Assembly: GCF_014201315.1 (NCBI RefSeq)
Contig: NZ_JACHDY010000002.1
Location: 372,001-436,000 of the forward strand
Length of the DNA: 64,000 bases
DNA from: Edaphobacter lichenicola
GTDB taxonomy: Bacteria > Acidobacteriota > Terriglobia > Terriglobales > Acidobacteriaceae
Direction of reading: 5' to 3'
Under the pieces are notes generated by a model that was given only the letters and a program-made list of their open reading frames with translations, did no database searches and was not told the DNA's origin. A program made the position numbers and the translations under genes. Shown here in pieces: positions 1 through 8,946 of the stretch. Position 1 is the stretch's first letter. Each line of letters starts with the position of its first letter.

Positions 1-717
1 GACCACGGCGATCTATGGCGACAAAGGTGGCAAGTCGATTCGCAGAACGCAGCCATTACCCTTCACGTCGACGCAGTATCACGCCCTCTTAGACTGACAA
101 GGAAGATCTCCTTGAAGGGTTCATCAGTGATCCTCGACTACGACCTCTTCAACAGGTCGAACTCACCAACAACCTGGCTCTGGTCTGCTCATCCTCTCCT
201 TCGTGTCGATGCAGGGGACCACATCGTATTACCCAATGGGATCAATGAACTTTCGGTAGAGTACTCCGCCGGCAACCTCTTTCGTACCGATAGCTCCATC
301 GCGTGGCCACTTGCAAAATCAACATCGGGTGCGATCGTCGATTTAAGCGAAGTTGCTGACAAGGACGGCGTAACAGCGCACAAGTTATTTGCTCGCATAG
401 GCAATTTGGGTTGGGGTGGTCTCTACCGGCGCAGGATAAGCCAAGGTCTTATCCTGCGGTTCGATCCCTCTGCCCTCCCTTTCATAGGCATATGGATCTG
501 TTCAGGAGCGTGGCCGGAAAACGGAGCGAAGAAGCAATACACCGTAGCGCTCGAGCCCACAACGTCCAACAAGGACTCACTGGCCTCTGCCGTACATCAC
601 GGAACCGCATGCCATCTCGACAGCCAGGAGCACTTTCGATGGAGACTCGAGCTCCAACTTGCCGGAGCTTCTTCACCAATTAGTTTTGAGGATTTCTGTA
701 CTGAGGCAAAGTCTTAG
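1..717 (+). CDS. aldose 1-epimerase-like (galactose mutarotase fold) protein, 5' truncated by the window edge
   Basis: The frame is open from base 1, so the gene begins outside the window and 238 residues are visible. It opens with DHGDLW and continues with SAHPLLRVDAGDHIVLP near residues 61-75. Both resemble the substrate-site motifs of galactose-mutarotase-like proteins, which open and re-close sugar rings or bind hexoses. The TTG at 112 is in frame but is probably internal, because homologous-looking sequence continues upstream of it. The gene converges on the minus-strand gene ending at 846. The family call rests on motif resemblance only; another carbohydrate-binding beta-sandwich protein is possible. 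Confidence 0.6.
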   Translation, partial: DHGDLWRQRWQVDSQNAAITLHVDAVSRPLRLTRKISLKGSSVILDYDLFNRSNSPTTWLWSAHPLLRVDAGDHIVLPNGINELSVEYSAGNLFRTDSSIAWPLAKSTSGAIVDLSEVADKDGVTAHKLFARIGNLGWGGLYRRRISQGLILRFDPSALPFIGIWICSGAWPENGAKKQYTVALEPTTSNKDSLASAVHHGTACHLDSQEHFRWRLELQLAGASSPISFEDFCTEAKS

Positions 718-845
718 CGCATCCAGTCGAGTAACTGATCCATCTTTGCGGATGCTGTAGAAGTCGTTCCCCGAGCCAGCGTAGGAGCGATAGCACATGC
801 GAGTCCATGACCTTCAAACCACGCGAGAAAGCGGGATTGATCCGC

Positions 846-1943
846 TCAGGCCAATCTGGACTGGTTGATCCACGCATAGTACGCACCCATATCCGCGTCG
901 ATCAGTGAGCCTTCCTGATCCTGCGCCTGTTGAAGAGGATCGCGCATCAGCAACTGTTCCATCGGCGCGTTCGCCTGTCGCGTTCCAAATCGAGCGAACA
1001 AGGTAAGCGGCTCCGCACGATGCAGACACTCGCGCGATGCCCATTGAACAAAGGTCGTGCTGAATATCTGGCAGCCCGCCCCTTGTGTCAGCAGATTCAC
1101 TTCAAAGTGTCGCAGCGAGGCATCATCGGCTGTACCTCTGAGATCCACATCCTCCGGACTGAGACCCGCCATATAGGAACTTATAGCCTCCGCCCCTGCA
1201 ACTCCGCCATTCTCCGCTCTATGCGTGAATTGATTCAGCAGCGCAAACTCTCGCTTCGCCACAGGAACGAGCCTGTTGTACGACATCACAGTCAATCCCT
1301 CAGCATCGACGGCCGCGATGTGCGGCTCACTTCCTTCGATATACCAATGGCCGTATCTCAAAGGATGTTGCTTCGTTCGCGCCTTCACCTCGGCCACCAG
1401 AGTCTTCAGTCCATCTGCAGGGTCCAGCTGTGTAAACATCGTGCCGTGGGGTGCCAGCTTCCGAAACAGTGGCTGCTTCACCTCCTCGGATCCTTGCCCG
1501 ATGACGACAATCGTCCAGCGCGGAGTGACCGGAGTCCTTTCTCCAAGAGCCTTTTGCAGATACTCGTGATAATCCTGTGCGGCCTTATGGAAACTATCAA
1601 TCTCGTGTTGAGACCACAGGTAGCCAGTCAGTTGCTCGCTAAACTGTTGCGGCCTGTTAATCCAATCCGCTCTCCGCAACTCAGGCGAGAGTTGAATAGC
1701 GAAGAAAGGCGCCATCAACGCTTCAAAGGATGCTGCCTCTGTCCGCCTCAACAAATCGAATTCTAGGCGTAGCTGTTCCCTCTCTGCGGGAAAACACCAG
1801 TCGTACTGAATCACCTGCCTCAGCACAACAGAAAGCAAGATCAGCGGCATACGCTTCAGCACCGAAAGATTCTCCACAGAAAACGACCGCGCCTGTGGCG
1901 GATAGTGAGCAAAGCTTTCGACGCGCAGATCGCCTGGAACCAT
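846..1943 (-). CDS. hypothetical protein coupled to a phosphatase-superfamily gene
   Basis: I do not recognise this 365-residue protein. The ATG at 1943 shares one base with the TGA of the upstream gene (TGATG), so translation is probably coupled and the two products may work together. There is no signal peptide. A short hydrophobic stretch near residues 33-46 (LILLSVVLRQVIQ) is too weak to call a membrane helix. The centre (TIVVIGQGSEE, around residue 144) looks like an alpha/beta fold core, and the C-terminus is rich in acidic and aromatic residues. Base composition matches the neighbours. Function unknown. Confidence 0.7.
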   Translation of the reverse strand: MVPGDLRVESFAHYPPQARSFSVENLSVLKRMPLILLSVVLRQVIQYDWCFPAEREQLRLEFDLLRRTEAASFEALMAPFFAIQLSPELRRADWINRPQQFSEQLTGYLWSQHEIDSFHKAAQDYHEYLQKALGERTPVTPRWTIVVIGQGSEEVKQPLFRKLAPHGTMFTQLDPADGLKTLVAEVKARTKQHPLRYGHWYIEGSEPHIAAVDAEGLTVMSYNRLVPVAKREFALLNQFTHRAENGGVAGAEAISSYMAGLSPEDVDLRGTADDASLRHFEVNLLTQGAGCQIFSTTFVQWASRECLHRAEPLTLFARFGTRQANAPMEQLLMRDPLQQAQDQEGSLIDADMGAYYAWINQSRLA

Positions 1944-3097
1944 CAAAGCACCTCAACAACCGGTCTGCCCATGGCAAGCGGCGTAGCGAAACTCATCATC
2001 GCGCCAAGAGTAGGGACAAGATCGATCGACTCAAGGGCACGATCAACCGTGATGTTCTGCCGAATGCGTGGTCCCATGGCCATCATCCACGTGGTTCGCG
2101 AGAGTGGATCTCCCGTCCGGTGATGCTGAAAGCCATTGCCTGACGCACTGAAGTCCGAGTCGCGCCCAAAATCGGGTAGTATCAGCATCGTTGTTCGGCC
2201 TTTGTACTCGGGGTCGTTCTCAATCATCTGCCATATCTCTGCGCAGAGCCGATCGGTTCGGCGGATGCCTTCCACATAAAGTGAATACGCCCCCGAGTGC
2301 GCGATATCCATATCGTGAAGTGTGATCCAAAGCAGACTCGGCGCAAACCTGCTCATTAGCTGCCGCATCACGTACACCGAAAGTTCATCAGCGCTGGACA
2401 ACGTCTTCGCATGTCGTGTGAAGTCGTCTACCGAAAGGTGCAGCATCTCTGTCAACCGCGAGAGCTGCAACTCGCTTTGCACTCCTTGCGGGGTAAAGAG
2501 TGGCGTCTCATAGTTATCCTGTAACAGGAACTCAAGACCAGCCGAGTTCGCGGAGCTTTTGCCAAGAGCTGCAGCCAGCAGATGTTTCGGCAAAATCACC
2601 TGCGCGCCAAAACCCGGCGCAAACTGCGTCCCATCACTCTGTCCGATGCGGTTGAAGCCATTGCTCGGAGCAATCACCCACGCATCATTAGCAGGCCTGC
2701 CCAATCCCTTTCGGAAGTATTCAAAGACCGTCGGATTCATCGGCGCAACATCGGCAAAGTTATCGAACCGCTCGTAGACGCCGGTAGCAAGGCTGGCATT
2801 TGCCACATAATGCCCAAGAATTCCACGATTCACCACCTGCGTGAAAAATGTCGCTTGAGGGATCAGTTCCTTCATCATGTGAGGAATATTTTCCTGTCCC
2901 TCAGGGGCAAAGGTCTCTTCGTCACGCGCTCCCCCACCAAAGGTAACGACGACCGTCTTCTGCAGTCGAGGCATCCCCGCAGCGCGCAGCGGAGCAAAGC
3001 CAAGCAACCGACTGCCGGCACCGGTCACCGCCGCAGAGCGCAGAAATGCGCGTCTCGTAAGAGCCCTCTGCTGCGCGATTTTTCGTAGGTCGTCCGT
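1943..3097 (-). CDS. Tat-exported alkaline-phosphatase-superfamily protein (sulfatase/phosphodiesterase-like), unusual start
   Basis: The body resembles the alkaline phosphatase superfamily: VVVTFGGGARDEETF near the N-terminus, LHDMDIAHSG in the middle, and LPDFGRDSDF followed by HH near the C-terminus, consistent with Asp and His metal ligands. The first ordinary start is a GTG at 3028. The same frame stays open to a stop at 3113-3115, and this extra segment encodes a twin-arginine signal (LTRRAFLRSAAVTGAGSRLL) that the GTG would cut away. There is no ATG, GTG or TTG in the extension. An ACG at 3095-3097, nine bases after GAGG, would give a normal-looking N-terminus. The likely site is the periplasm. 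Substrate unknown. If the ACG does not work, the product lacks its export signal. Confidence 0.7.
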   Translation of the reverse strand, partial: TDDLRKIAQQRALTRRAFLRSAAVTGAGSRLLGFAPLRAAGMPRLQKTVVVTFGGGARDEETFAPEGQENIPHMMKELIPQATFFTQVVNRGILGHYVANASLATGVYERFDNFADVAPMNPTVFEYFRKGLGRPANDAWVIAPSNGFNRIGQSDGTQFAPGFGAQVILPKHLLAAALGKSSANSAGLEFLLQDNYETPLFTPQGVQSELQLSRLTEMLHLSVDDFTRHAKTLSSADELSVYVMRQLMSRFAPSLLWITLHDMDIAHSGAYSLYVEGIRRTDRLCAEIWQMIENDPEYKGRTTMLILPDFGRDSDFSASGNGFQHHRTGDPLSRTTWMMAMGPRIRQNITVDRALESIDLVPTLGAMMSFATPLAMGRPVVEVL

Positions 3098-3202
3098 TCG
3101 AAGGAACCTCGACTAAGAACTCTAACACGCTTCGGTTTTCTGCGCGGGCGTGCGAGGTAAGGTCTACTGGTCCTGGTGCGACCGGAGATAACCGCTGGGA
3201 GA

Positions 3203-3784
3203 CTACTGCTTATAGACCAGTCGAGGCCCGCTGACCTGCTCTACTTTCAAGTCCACATCCACTTCAACGCGGTCGGCGATCTTCACAAAAGGAATCCCGC
3301 TCGTCATCCCATAGTCCTTGCGATCAAACGCCATAGCCCCTTTGATAACGCCCGACCCCGTGCCTTTACCAGAAACCGTCAGCTTCAAAGTCTCAGGTTT
3401 AGATACCCCCCGTATGGAAAAATTACCAAAGACATCAAAGGTTTCGGGGCCAGTCTGCACCACCTTCGTTGAGTGAAACGTGATCGACGGCGATTGTTCA
3501 ACGTCGAAAAAATCCTTGCTCTTCAGCCTTTTGTCCTTTATTCCACTCCCGGTATTCACCGTGCCCGCCGCAATCCGGATATCCAGAACCGCCGTCGTTA
3601 CATCCGAAGAGGTGAACTTCAAAGAAGCATCCCACTTATCGAATTTACCGACCAGAGCAACAGAAGCTTTAACGTAAAAGTTGATACTGCTGCTCTCTGG
3701 AGTAGTTTTGAAGACGGGAAGTTGAGCCTTGCCTGGCGTCGGCAGCAAGACAATTGTCAGAAGACTCAGAAGGGCTAGTCGCAT
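3203..3784 (-). CDS. YceI family protein
   Basis: A 193-residue protein with a Sec signal peptide (MRLALLSLLTIVLLPTPGKA) followed by a YceI-type lipocalin-like barrel. Typical features are the start SSINFYVKAS, a middle segment on an ion exclusion-like pattern (KDFFDVEQSPSITF) and the repeat FSIRGVSKPETLKL. YceI proteins bind isoprenoid or other amphiphilic ligands in the periplasm. The family is certain and the ligand is not. It lies 57 bases downstream of the CRTAC1 gene stop on the same strand and may be co-transcribed. Confidence 0.92.
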   Translation of the reverse strand: MRLALLSLLTIVLLPTPGKAQLPVFKTTPESSSINFYVKASVALVGKFDKWDASLKFTSSDVTTAVLDIRIAAGTVNTGSGIKDKRLKSKDFFDVEQSPSITFHSTKVVQTGPETFDVFGNFSIRGVSKPETLKLTVSGKGTGSGVIKGAMAFDRKDYGMTSGIPFVKIADRVEVDVDLKVEQVSGPRLVYKQ

Positions 3785-3841
3785 GGTGCTTGAGTTTGAA
3801 CTCTCCCCACTCCGCTGTCAAATAAAAAAGAGAGCCCGCGT

Positions 3842-5713
3842 CTAACTCTTCCGTTTCGCTCCCTTCAGCGGGCCAGCCTTCAAGATCTTCCCGCCTTCCT
3901 GAACGACATAAAGCTGGTTGACCTCAAGATTTTTGAGTTGATCCACCTGCCCGCTAAGCCATCGTATCTCGACAATATCCACCTTTTTGGCCCGGTCGAG
4001 TCCAAAGTGCATCCGCATATCGTTTTGCGAAAAATAGCTGCCTCCGCTCCGTAGCTCGTCAAGCTGCCTCGAAGGCTTTGCAGCATCGGGTGTCGTTGTA
4101 GCAGTCACAATCACCCGGCTTCCAATCCCGGAACGGTTCGACTTCACACCAACCAGTTTGATCTTGATCCAGTTACGATTCAGTGTCGAATCGCAGCGTA
4201 GAAGCTGTGGCCCTGCGTTGATGCAGTTCACGACGATATCCAGATCCCCGTCGTTATCGTAGTCGCCAAAGGCACAGCCACGCGCCGGCACATCCTCCAA
4301 TATCCCCGGACCACCTCTATTCGTGACGTCCTGAAAGCGGCCATTGTGCAGGTTCCGATACAGATACTTATGCTCCGCGTATTTAAGATCAGCTTTTGAC
4401 TTGTCTACCTCAGGATAGACATGGCCGTTCGACATTAAGATATCGAGCCATCCATCGTTGTCCATATCGAAGAAGCCAACGCCCCATCCAAGCAGTCGCG
4501 TATTTTCTCCCAATCCGCTGGGATAGGTGTGGTCTTCAAACGTCGCATCCCCCATGTTGGTGTAGAGCGAATCGGTATCGCCCGCGAAGTTTGTCTTCAC
4601 AATGTCGAAGCTGCCGCTGTGGTTATAGTCCCCAATCGAAACGCCCATCCCTGCCTGCGGTTTGGCTTCGGCCGAAAGTGCCGCTCCGGCCTCGATCGCG
4701 ATGTCGCGAAAGGTTCCATCCTTCTGATTCAGATAGAGCGTGGCCGGCGCCGAATCATTTGCAACATAGATATCAGGCCAACCATCATTGTCCAGATCCG
4801 ACGCGGCGACACTAAGCCCGTAGGTTCCAACCGCAGTCCACATTCCAGACTTCTCACTAACGTCACTAAAGGTTCCATCGCCGTTGTTGTGATACAAGAT
4901 ATTTCTGCCACCGGCCAGCCCCGGCGGACCGCACGCTACAAGTATCCCTTTATACGTACACGGCCCGTCCTCCGGCAAAGGTGCAGTCTTCAGATCGAAG
5001 TCAACATAGTTGGCGACAAACAGATCAAGATGCCCATCGCGGTCGTAATCGACAAACGTGCAACCCGTATTCCAACGCACCTTCGGTCCAGGCTGGAGAA
5101 GACCCGCCTGTTGTGTCACATCGGTAAAGGTTCCATTCCCGTTATTGCGGTACAGCGCATTCTGACCATAGTAAGTTACAAATAAATCGTCATTGCCATC
5201 GTTGTTATAGTCCCCCACGCAGCAGGCCTGCCCCCAACCGATCTTATGCTCTAGGCCAGAGCCGGTAGTTACGTCAGTGAAGGTTCCATCGCGATTGTTC
5301 TTGAAGAGATGACAACGCGGCTCCTGTCCCATGGGAAACCCCTCCAGCCGCCAGCCATTGACGAGGAACAGGTCAAGCCATCCGTCATTGTCGTAGTCGT
5401 AAAAAGCCAGCCCACAACCCGTTGTCTCCAGCAGATACTTATTCTTCGCTTCCCCTCCATAGATAGTCTTGCTCGTAAGGCCAGCTTCTTTCGCAACGTC
5501 GAAAAAACTCAAGCCAAGCGGCATATCCTCGATCGGAGACCTCTCTCCAGGCGGAGGCGGAGCAGTCTTCGCATCGTAGCTGCGCTCCTGCGGGCCTATA
5601 CCCTTTGGCGGCGGAGCCTGCTGCTGCAACGGCGAAGCCAGCGCCAGAATATCCGCAAACGGCAACACCAGGGCAGTACGGCTAAGGGATCGGATAAATC
5701 TACGGCGATTCAT
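3842..5713 (-). CDS. Tat-exported CRTAC1 family protein (FG-GAP repeats plus ASPIC/UnbV domain)
   Basis: This is a 623-residue protein. The ATG at 5713 was chosen because it places the twin-arginine signal MNRRRFIRSLSRTALVLPF at the N-terminus; an upstream in-frame TTG at 5785 would add 24 unlikely residues. Residues from about 85 to 500 carry FG-GAP/VCBS-type repeats with calcium-loop motifs such as DYDNDGWLDLF and DYNNDGNDDLF, forming a beta-propeller. An ASPIC/UnbV-type domain follows (RSGGSYFSQND, MHFGLD). Such proteins are exported and proposed to bind calcium and perhaps polysaccharide. It is closely similar to the product of 26387-28276 and follows a TPR gene, as that one does. Confidence 0.93.
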   Translation of the reverse strand: MNRRRFIRSLSRTALVLPFADILALASPLQQQAPPPKGIGPQERSYDAKTAPPPPGERSPIEDMPLGLSFFDVAKEAGLTSKTIYGGEAKNKYLLETTGCGLAFYDYDNDGWLDLFLVNGWRLEGFPMGQEPRCHLFKNNRDGTFTDVTTGSGLEHKIGWGQACCVGDYNNDGNDDLFVTYYGQNALYRNNGNGTFTDVTQQAGLLQPGPKVRWNTGCTFVDYDRDGHLDLFVANYVDFDLKTAPLPEDGPCTYKGILVACGPPGLAGGRNILYHNNGDGTFSDVSEKSGMWTAVGTYGLSVAASDLDNDGWPDIYVANDSAPATLYLNQKDGTFRDIAIEAGAALSAEAKPQAGMGVSIGDYNHSGSFDIVKTNFAGDTDSLYTNMGDATFEDHTYPSGLGENTRLLGWGVGFFDMDNDGWLDILMSNGHVYPEVDKSKADLKYAEHKYLYRNLHNGRFQDVTNRGGPGILEDVPARGCAFGDYDNDGDLDIVVNCINAGPQLLRCDSTLNRNWIKIKLVGVKSNRSGIGSRVIVTATTTPDAAKPSRQLDELRSGGSYFSQNDMRMHFGLDRAKKVDIVEIRWLSGQVDQLKNLEVNQLYVVQEGGKILKAGPLKGAKRKS

Positions 5714-5832
5714 ATCAGTGAATTTTGTTCTCAAGATGATCCTGGTCTCAATATGGATAACATGCAGTGGGATGATGCGCGCCAACGATCAGCACAAGAG
5801 CCACTAACAAACCGTCCCTTCCTGTGCGCCGA

Positions 5833-5838
5833 ATTATA
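5833..5838 (-). promoter_or_regulatory. candidate -10 box upstream of the CRTAC1 gene
   Basis: On the minus strand this is a perfect TATAAT, about 120 bases before the start at 5713. I find no good -35 box at the usual distance. Start-site mapping would be needed to accept it. Confidence 0.3.
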
Positions 5839-5915
5839 GCGAACGCTCCAAAGCACTGTACATAAGCCGTTCGTCAGCAATTGGCAACTACTCTGTGTCG
5901 AACTTCGACAGGCGA

Positions 5916-7694
5916 CTAGGGAGCTCCAGATGTCTTCACCGCCTCAGCCTTCTGACGCTCCGCTGACGCCTCTGCGGTTTTACCCTTCCTGTCCAGTGCC
6001 TCTGCAAGACCAAGATGTGCCTCAGCGTAGTTTGCGTCGTAGCCCAATGCATCCTGAAACTGTGTGATGGAGCCCTCCAGGTCATTGTTTCTCAGCGCAG
6101 AGTTTCCAGCGTTGGTGGCAACCTCAGCACGCTGACGGTTCATGTTGCTCCGCATTAGCTCTGCTGCCTTCCGGCGTTCCGTTGCGGCCTCACCCGGCTG
6201 GTTTTGCTTAACCAGCACAGCCGCGAGCGTCAAATGCGGATCGGGCTGCCCCGGAAGTTGCCGGATAGCCTCCCGCAGCGCCGACGTAGCTTCAGGTAAT
6301 TTGTTCAACTTGTCGTAGACACTCCCCAGCGCCGCCCATCCGTCTCCATTCTCAGGACGAAGTTTCAGGGAGATATTCATCTCACGCGCCGCATCCTCAT
6401 ATCGCCCGGTCTGCATGTAGAGCACGCCGAGAAGATATGGAGCTTCCGCCGCCGACGGATCAAGCCTCTGTGCAGTCTCCAGCTCGGGGATAGCGCCCAC
6501 CGCATCGTCCTGCATCTTCAGTGCAAGACCCAGGTTATAGTGCAGCTGAGGCGCGTCAGGTGCCAGCTTCAACGCCTGGTGCAGTTCCACCACGGCATCG
6601 CCAAACTGGCTCAACTGCACATAAGCTGCCGCAAGGTTCTGATGCGCCGTCACGCTCTCCGGTGCGAGCGCGATGGAACGTTCGAGAACAGGCACTGCGT
6701 CTTTAGCCTGTTGCGCCTGACAAAGCGCCATCCCAAGATTAGTCATGGCTTCAGCGTTCTTCGGCTCTGCGGCAACGACTGTCTTCAGCAGCACAATCGC
6801 CTCCTGCGCTCTGTTCGACCGCTGTAAAGCGAGAGCGAGTTGATACGAAGCTGCTGTGGAGCTCGGCTCCAGCTCCAGCAAGTGTTGGAAGACCGGAATC
6901 GCCTCCGTGTCCTTCCCATCTGCCGCAAACGCCTTGCCAAGTTCAAGCGCAATCATCGCATCCTGCGGAGCCAGTTGCGCTGCCTGCATCAACTCGGGCA
7001 TCCCATCCTTTTCATCCCGAGCCCGCATCGCCAGACCAAGATGCAAATGCGCGACCGCTAGATTGGGATTCAGTTCAATGGCTGTCGCAAACTCCCCTTG
7101 TGCATGCGTCCAATCCTTCTGCTGGGCGTACAACGAACCAAGCTCATCGTGGAGCTCAGCGTTCTGCGAGTCTGCGGCGAGCGCAGCCTTCATCTTTGTT
7201 ACCGCAAGCCCGGTCTGATGATTCGCCGCAAGAGAACGTGCATATCCGGCGAGGACATAGGAAGGCAGTGCACTCTTCTGCAGACGCGCCCCCGCTTCAC
7301 ATCTGGAAAATAACGGAATCGCCTTCCCTGACAAACCGATCTGTTCATACGCCATCGCGAGATTCATCTGCGCGGTGTTATCGGTGCTCTCTATCGCAAG
7401 CGCTCTTTCAAGCTCATAAATGCCTTCTTTCACAAACCCGCGACTCACTAAAACTGCTCCAAGCGCACTGTGCCCCTGCTCAGCCTGCGGAGCGAGCTTA
7501 ACTACCTGCTCAAAGTCAGCCTGAGCGGCGTTCAAATCTCTTTGAGCCAGGGCAGCCTGACCTGCACGATACGCCGCATCCGCCTTCTTCAACGCCGCTG
7601 AAGGCTCTTGCGAATGAGCGATGTTCGACAGCGCCATCCAGGCAATCAATATTGCCTTCACCGCAACAAACTCGTCCTGAGGAAACCTACCCAT
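5916..7694 (-). CDS. secreted tetratricopeptide-repeat protein
   Basis: About 592 residues, made almost wholly of TPR units with the usual pattern (for example LGLALKMQDDAVGAIPELE and LGVLYMQTGRYEDAAREMN). The first complete unit begins near residue 35 of the mature part. The N-terminus contains a hydrophobic signal (AILIAWMALSNIAHSQ), so it is periplasmic or surface-exposed. The ATG at 7694 is used here. A GTG at 7661 gives a shorter and more classical signal peptide and is about as likely. It sits between another TPR gene and the CRTAC1 gene, all on the same strand. It is a paralogue of the product of 24390-26216. TPRs are protein-binding scaffolds; the partner is unknown. Confidence 0.92.
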   Translation of the reverse strand: MGRFPQDEFVAVKAILIAWMALSNIAHSQEPSAALKKADAAYRAGQAALAQRDLNAAQADFEQVVKLAPQAEQGHSALGAVLVSRGFVKEGIYELERALAIESTDNTAQMNLAMAYEQIGLSGKAIPLFSRCEAGARLQKSALPSYVLAGYARSLAANHQTGLAVTKMKAALAADSQNAELHDELGSLYAQQKDWTHAQGEFATAIELNPNLAVAHLHLGLAMRARDEKDGMPELMQAAQLAPQDAMIALELGKAFAADGKDTEAIPVFQHLLELEPSSTAASYQLALALQRSNRAQEAIVLLKTVVAAEPKNAEAMTNLGMALCQAQQAKDAVPVLERSIALAPESVTAHQNLAAAYVQLSQFGDAVVELHQALKLAPDAPQLHYNLGLALKMQDDAVGAIPELETAQRLDPSAAEAPYLLGVLYMQTGRYEDAAREMNISLKLRPENGDGWAALGSVYDKLNKLPEATSALREAIRQLPGQPDPHLTLAAVLVKQNQPGEAATERRKAAELMRSNMNRQRAEVATNAGNSALRNNDLEGSITQFQDALGYDANYAEAHLGLAEALDRKGKTAEASAERQKAEAVKTSGAP

Positions 7695-7770
7695 ACGATC
7701 GTGACGACCCCAGCCTGTCCTGAGATGTGATCCGCATAGCCTCTTCCGCGACAAGCATGCCCCCTCGTCT

Positions 7771-8874
7771 TCAATGAAGCGTTTCCAGTTTGGGTTCGTT
7801 CGCTGACTGTATCTTGTGCGAGATCTCGTTCTCTCGACTCGCGTCCTCTGCCCTGCCCAGCGATCGATACGCCTGCCCCAACAGACTATGCGTGATGTAG
7901 TTGCTCGAGTCCATCTTTTCGGCACGTTCCAAATACATCAACGCGCTGGCAGGATCTTGCCGCTTCAGCAAAACCTTACCGAGCAGAATATAAGGTCCCG
8001 TCGCATTCGGCTCCAGCAACAGCGCCCGCTGCAAGGATTGCTGTGCCTTCGCATAATCCCCCGACCGGCTATAAGCGTCCCCAAGCCTGTCGTAGATGCT
8101 CCCATCCAGCGGACTACGGCTCCGTTCTTTCTCAAACTCCGCAATCGCCGTATCCAGATGCTCTCCGGCCAGCGCTACTTCGCCAAGCAGCAAATGAGCC
8201 AGCGGCAGCTGCGGGTCCAACTCCAGCGCCTTCGTAGCAAACTGCTGCGCCACTGGCAGGCCGTCTCGCCGCAGCAACATTCGCGCAGCCAGAAGATAAG
8301 CCGGCGCCGAATCGGGAGCAAAGCCATACTGTGTCGCAAACGCCGCACGGGCCTTGTCGTATTGATTGGTATCAACATAGCAAAGCGCGAGCACATAATT
8401 AGGATCGATCCTGGTCTGCGACGTCCAGCTGGACGCAGACTCGAGCAAAGGAATCGCATCCGCCGGCCGCCCCAGCCGAAACAGCGTCAGCCCTCGCAGC
8501 TGCGCCGACTCTTCATCATGGGGGTCCTGCGTCAACGCACTCGCAAGCGCAACATCCGCATCCGTAAAGTCGTTTTCCGAGTACAACGCAAGACCACGCA
8601 GCCGATTGACGCCCGCGGGCACCGGCCGTTGCGCAGCCAGCACATCCAGCTGCTTCAGAGCAGCTACTGCAAGCCCACGATCGATCATAGCTCGCAGCTG
8701 CGTAAGACTTGGCATTGCTTCAACAGCCGAAGCTCCCGGAGAGGCCACCAGCGGCTCTGGCGCCTGCACTCCAGGTACGTTTTGTGTCGGACTCTGTGCA
8801 AGTCCAGATAGCAGGGACAGCGCTACAAAGAAAGACAGGCAGGCCGGTAACACTACTTTGAGCAGGCGAGGCAT
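7771..8874 (-). CDS. secreted tetratricopeptide-repeat protein
   Basis: A 367-residue protein with a Sec signal peptide (MPRLLKVVLPACLSFFVALSLLSGLAQS) of which the last residues form the cleavage region. It is followed by about eight TPR-like helical hairpins (for example YDRLGDAYSRSGDYAKAQQ). It lies 72 bases after the stop of the TonB-dependent receptor gene, with a strong terminator hairpin in that gap, so expression may be partly separate. It is 76 bases from the next TPR gene. It is probably a periplasmic scaffold or binding partner for the receptor or CRTAC1 protein; this is inferred only from position. Confidence 0.9.
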   Translation of the reverse strand: MPRLLKVVLPACLSFFVALSLLSGLAQSPTQNVPGVQAPEPLVASPGASAVEAMPSLTQLRAMIDRGLAVAALKQLDVLAAQRPVPAGVNRLRGLALYSENDFTDADVALASALTQDPHDEESAQLRGLTLFRLGRPADAIPLLESASSWTSQTRIDPNYVLALCYVDTNQYDKARAAFATQYGFAPDSAPAYLLAARMLLRRDGLPVAQQFATKALELDPQLPLAHLLLGEVALAGEHLDTAIAEFEKERSRSPLDGSIYDRLGDAYSRSGDYAKAQQSLQRALLLEPNATGPYILLGKVLLKRQDPASALMYLERAEKMDSSNYITHSLLGQAYRSLGRAEDASRENEISHKIQSANEPKLETLH

Positions 8875-8902
8875 AGAGATCTGGACCGAGTGTAACCGAA
8901 AT

Positions 8903-8931
8903 AAAAGGGGAGCCGTAGCTCCCCCTTTTTT
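8903..8931. terminator. bidirectional Rho-independent terminator
   Basis: A-tract, a perfect stem (GGGGAGC / GCTCCCC) around the loop CGTA, then a T-tract. Read on either strand it is a classical intrinsic terminator. On the minus strand it follows the receptor gene and would reduce read-through into the TPR gene at 8874. Confidence 0.85.
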
Positions 8932-8946
8932 ATATCCCTGCTAGGT

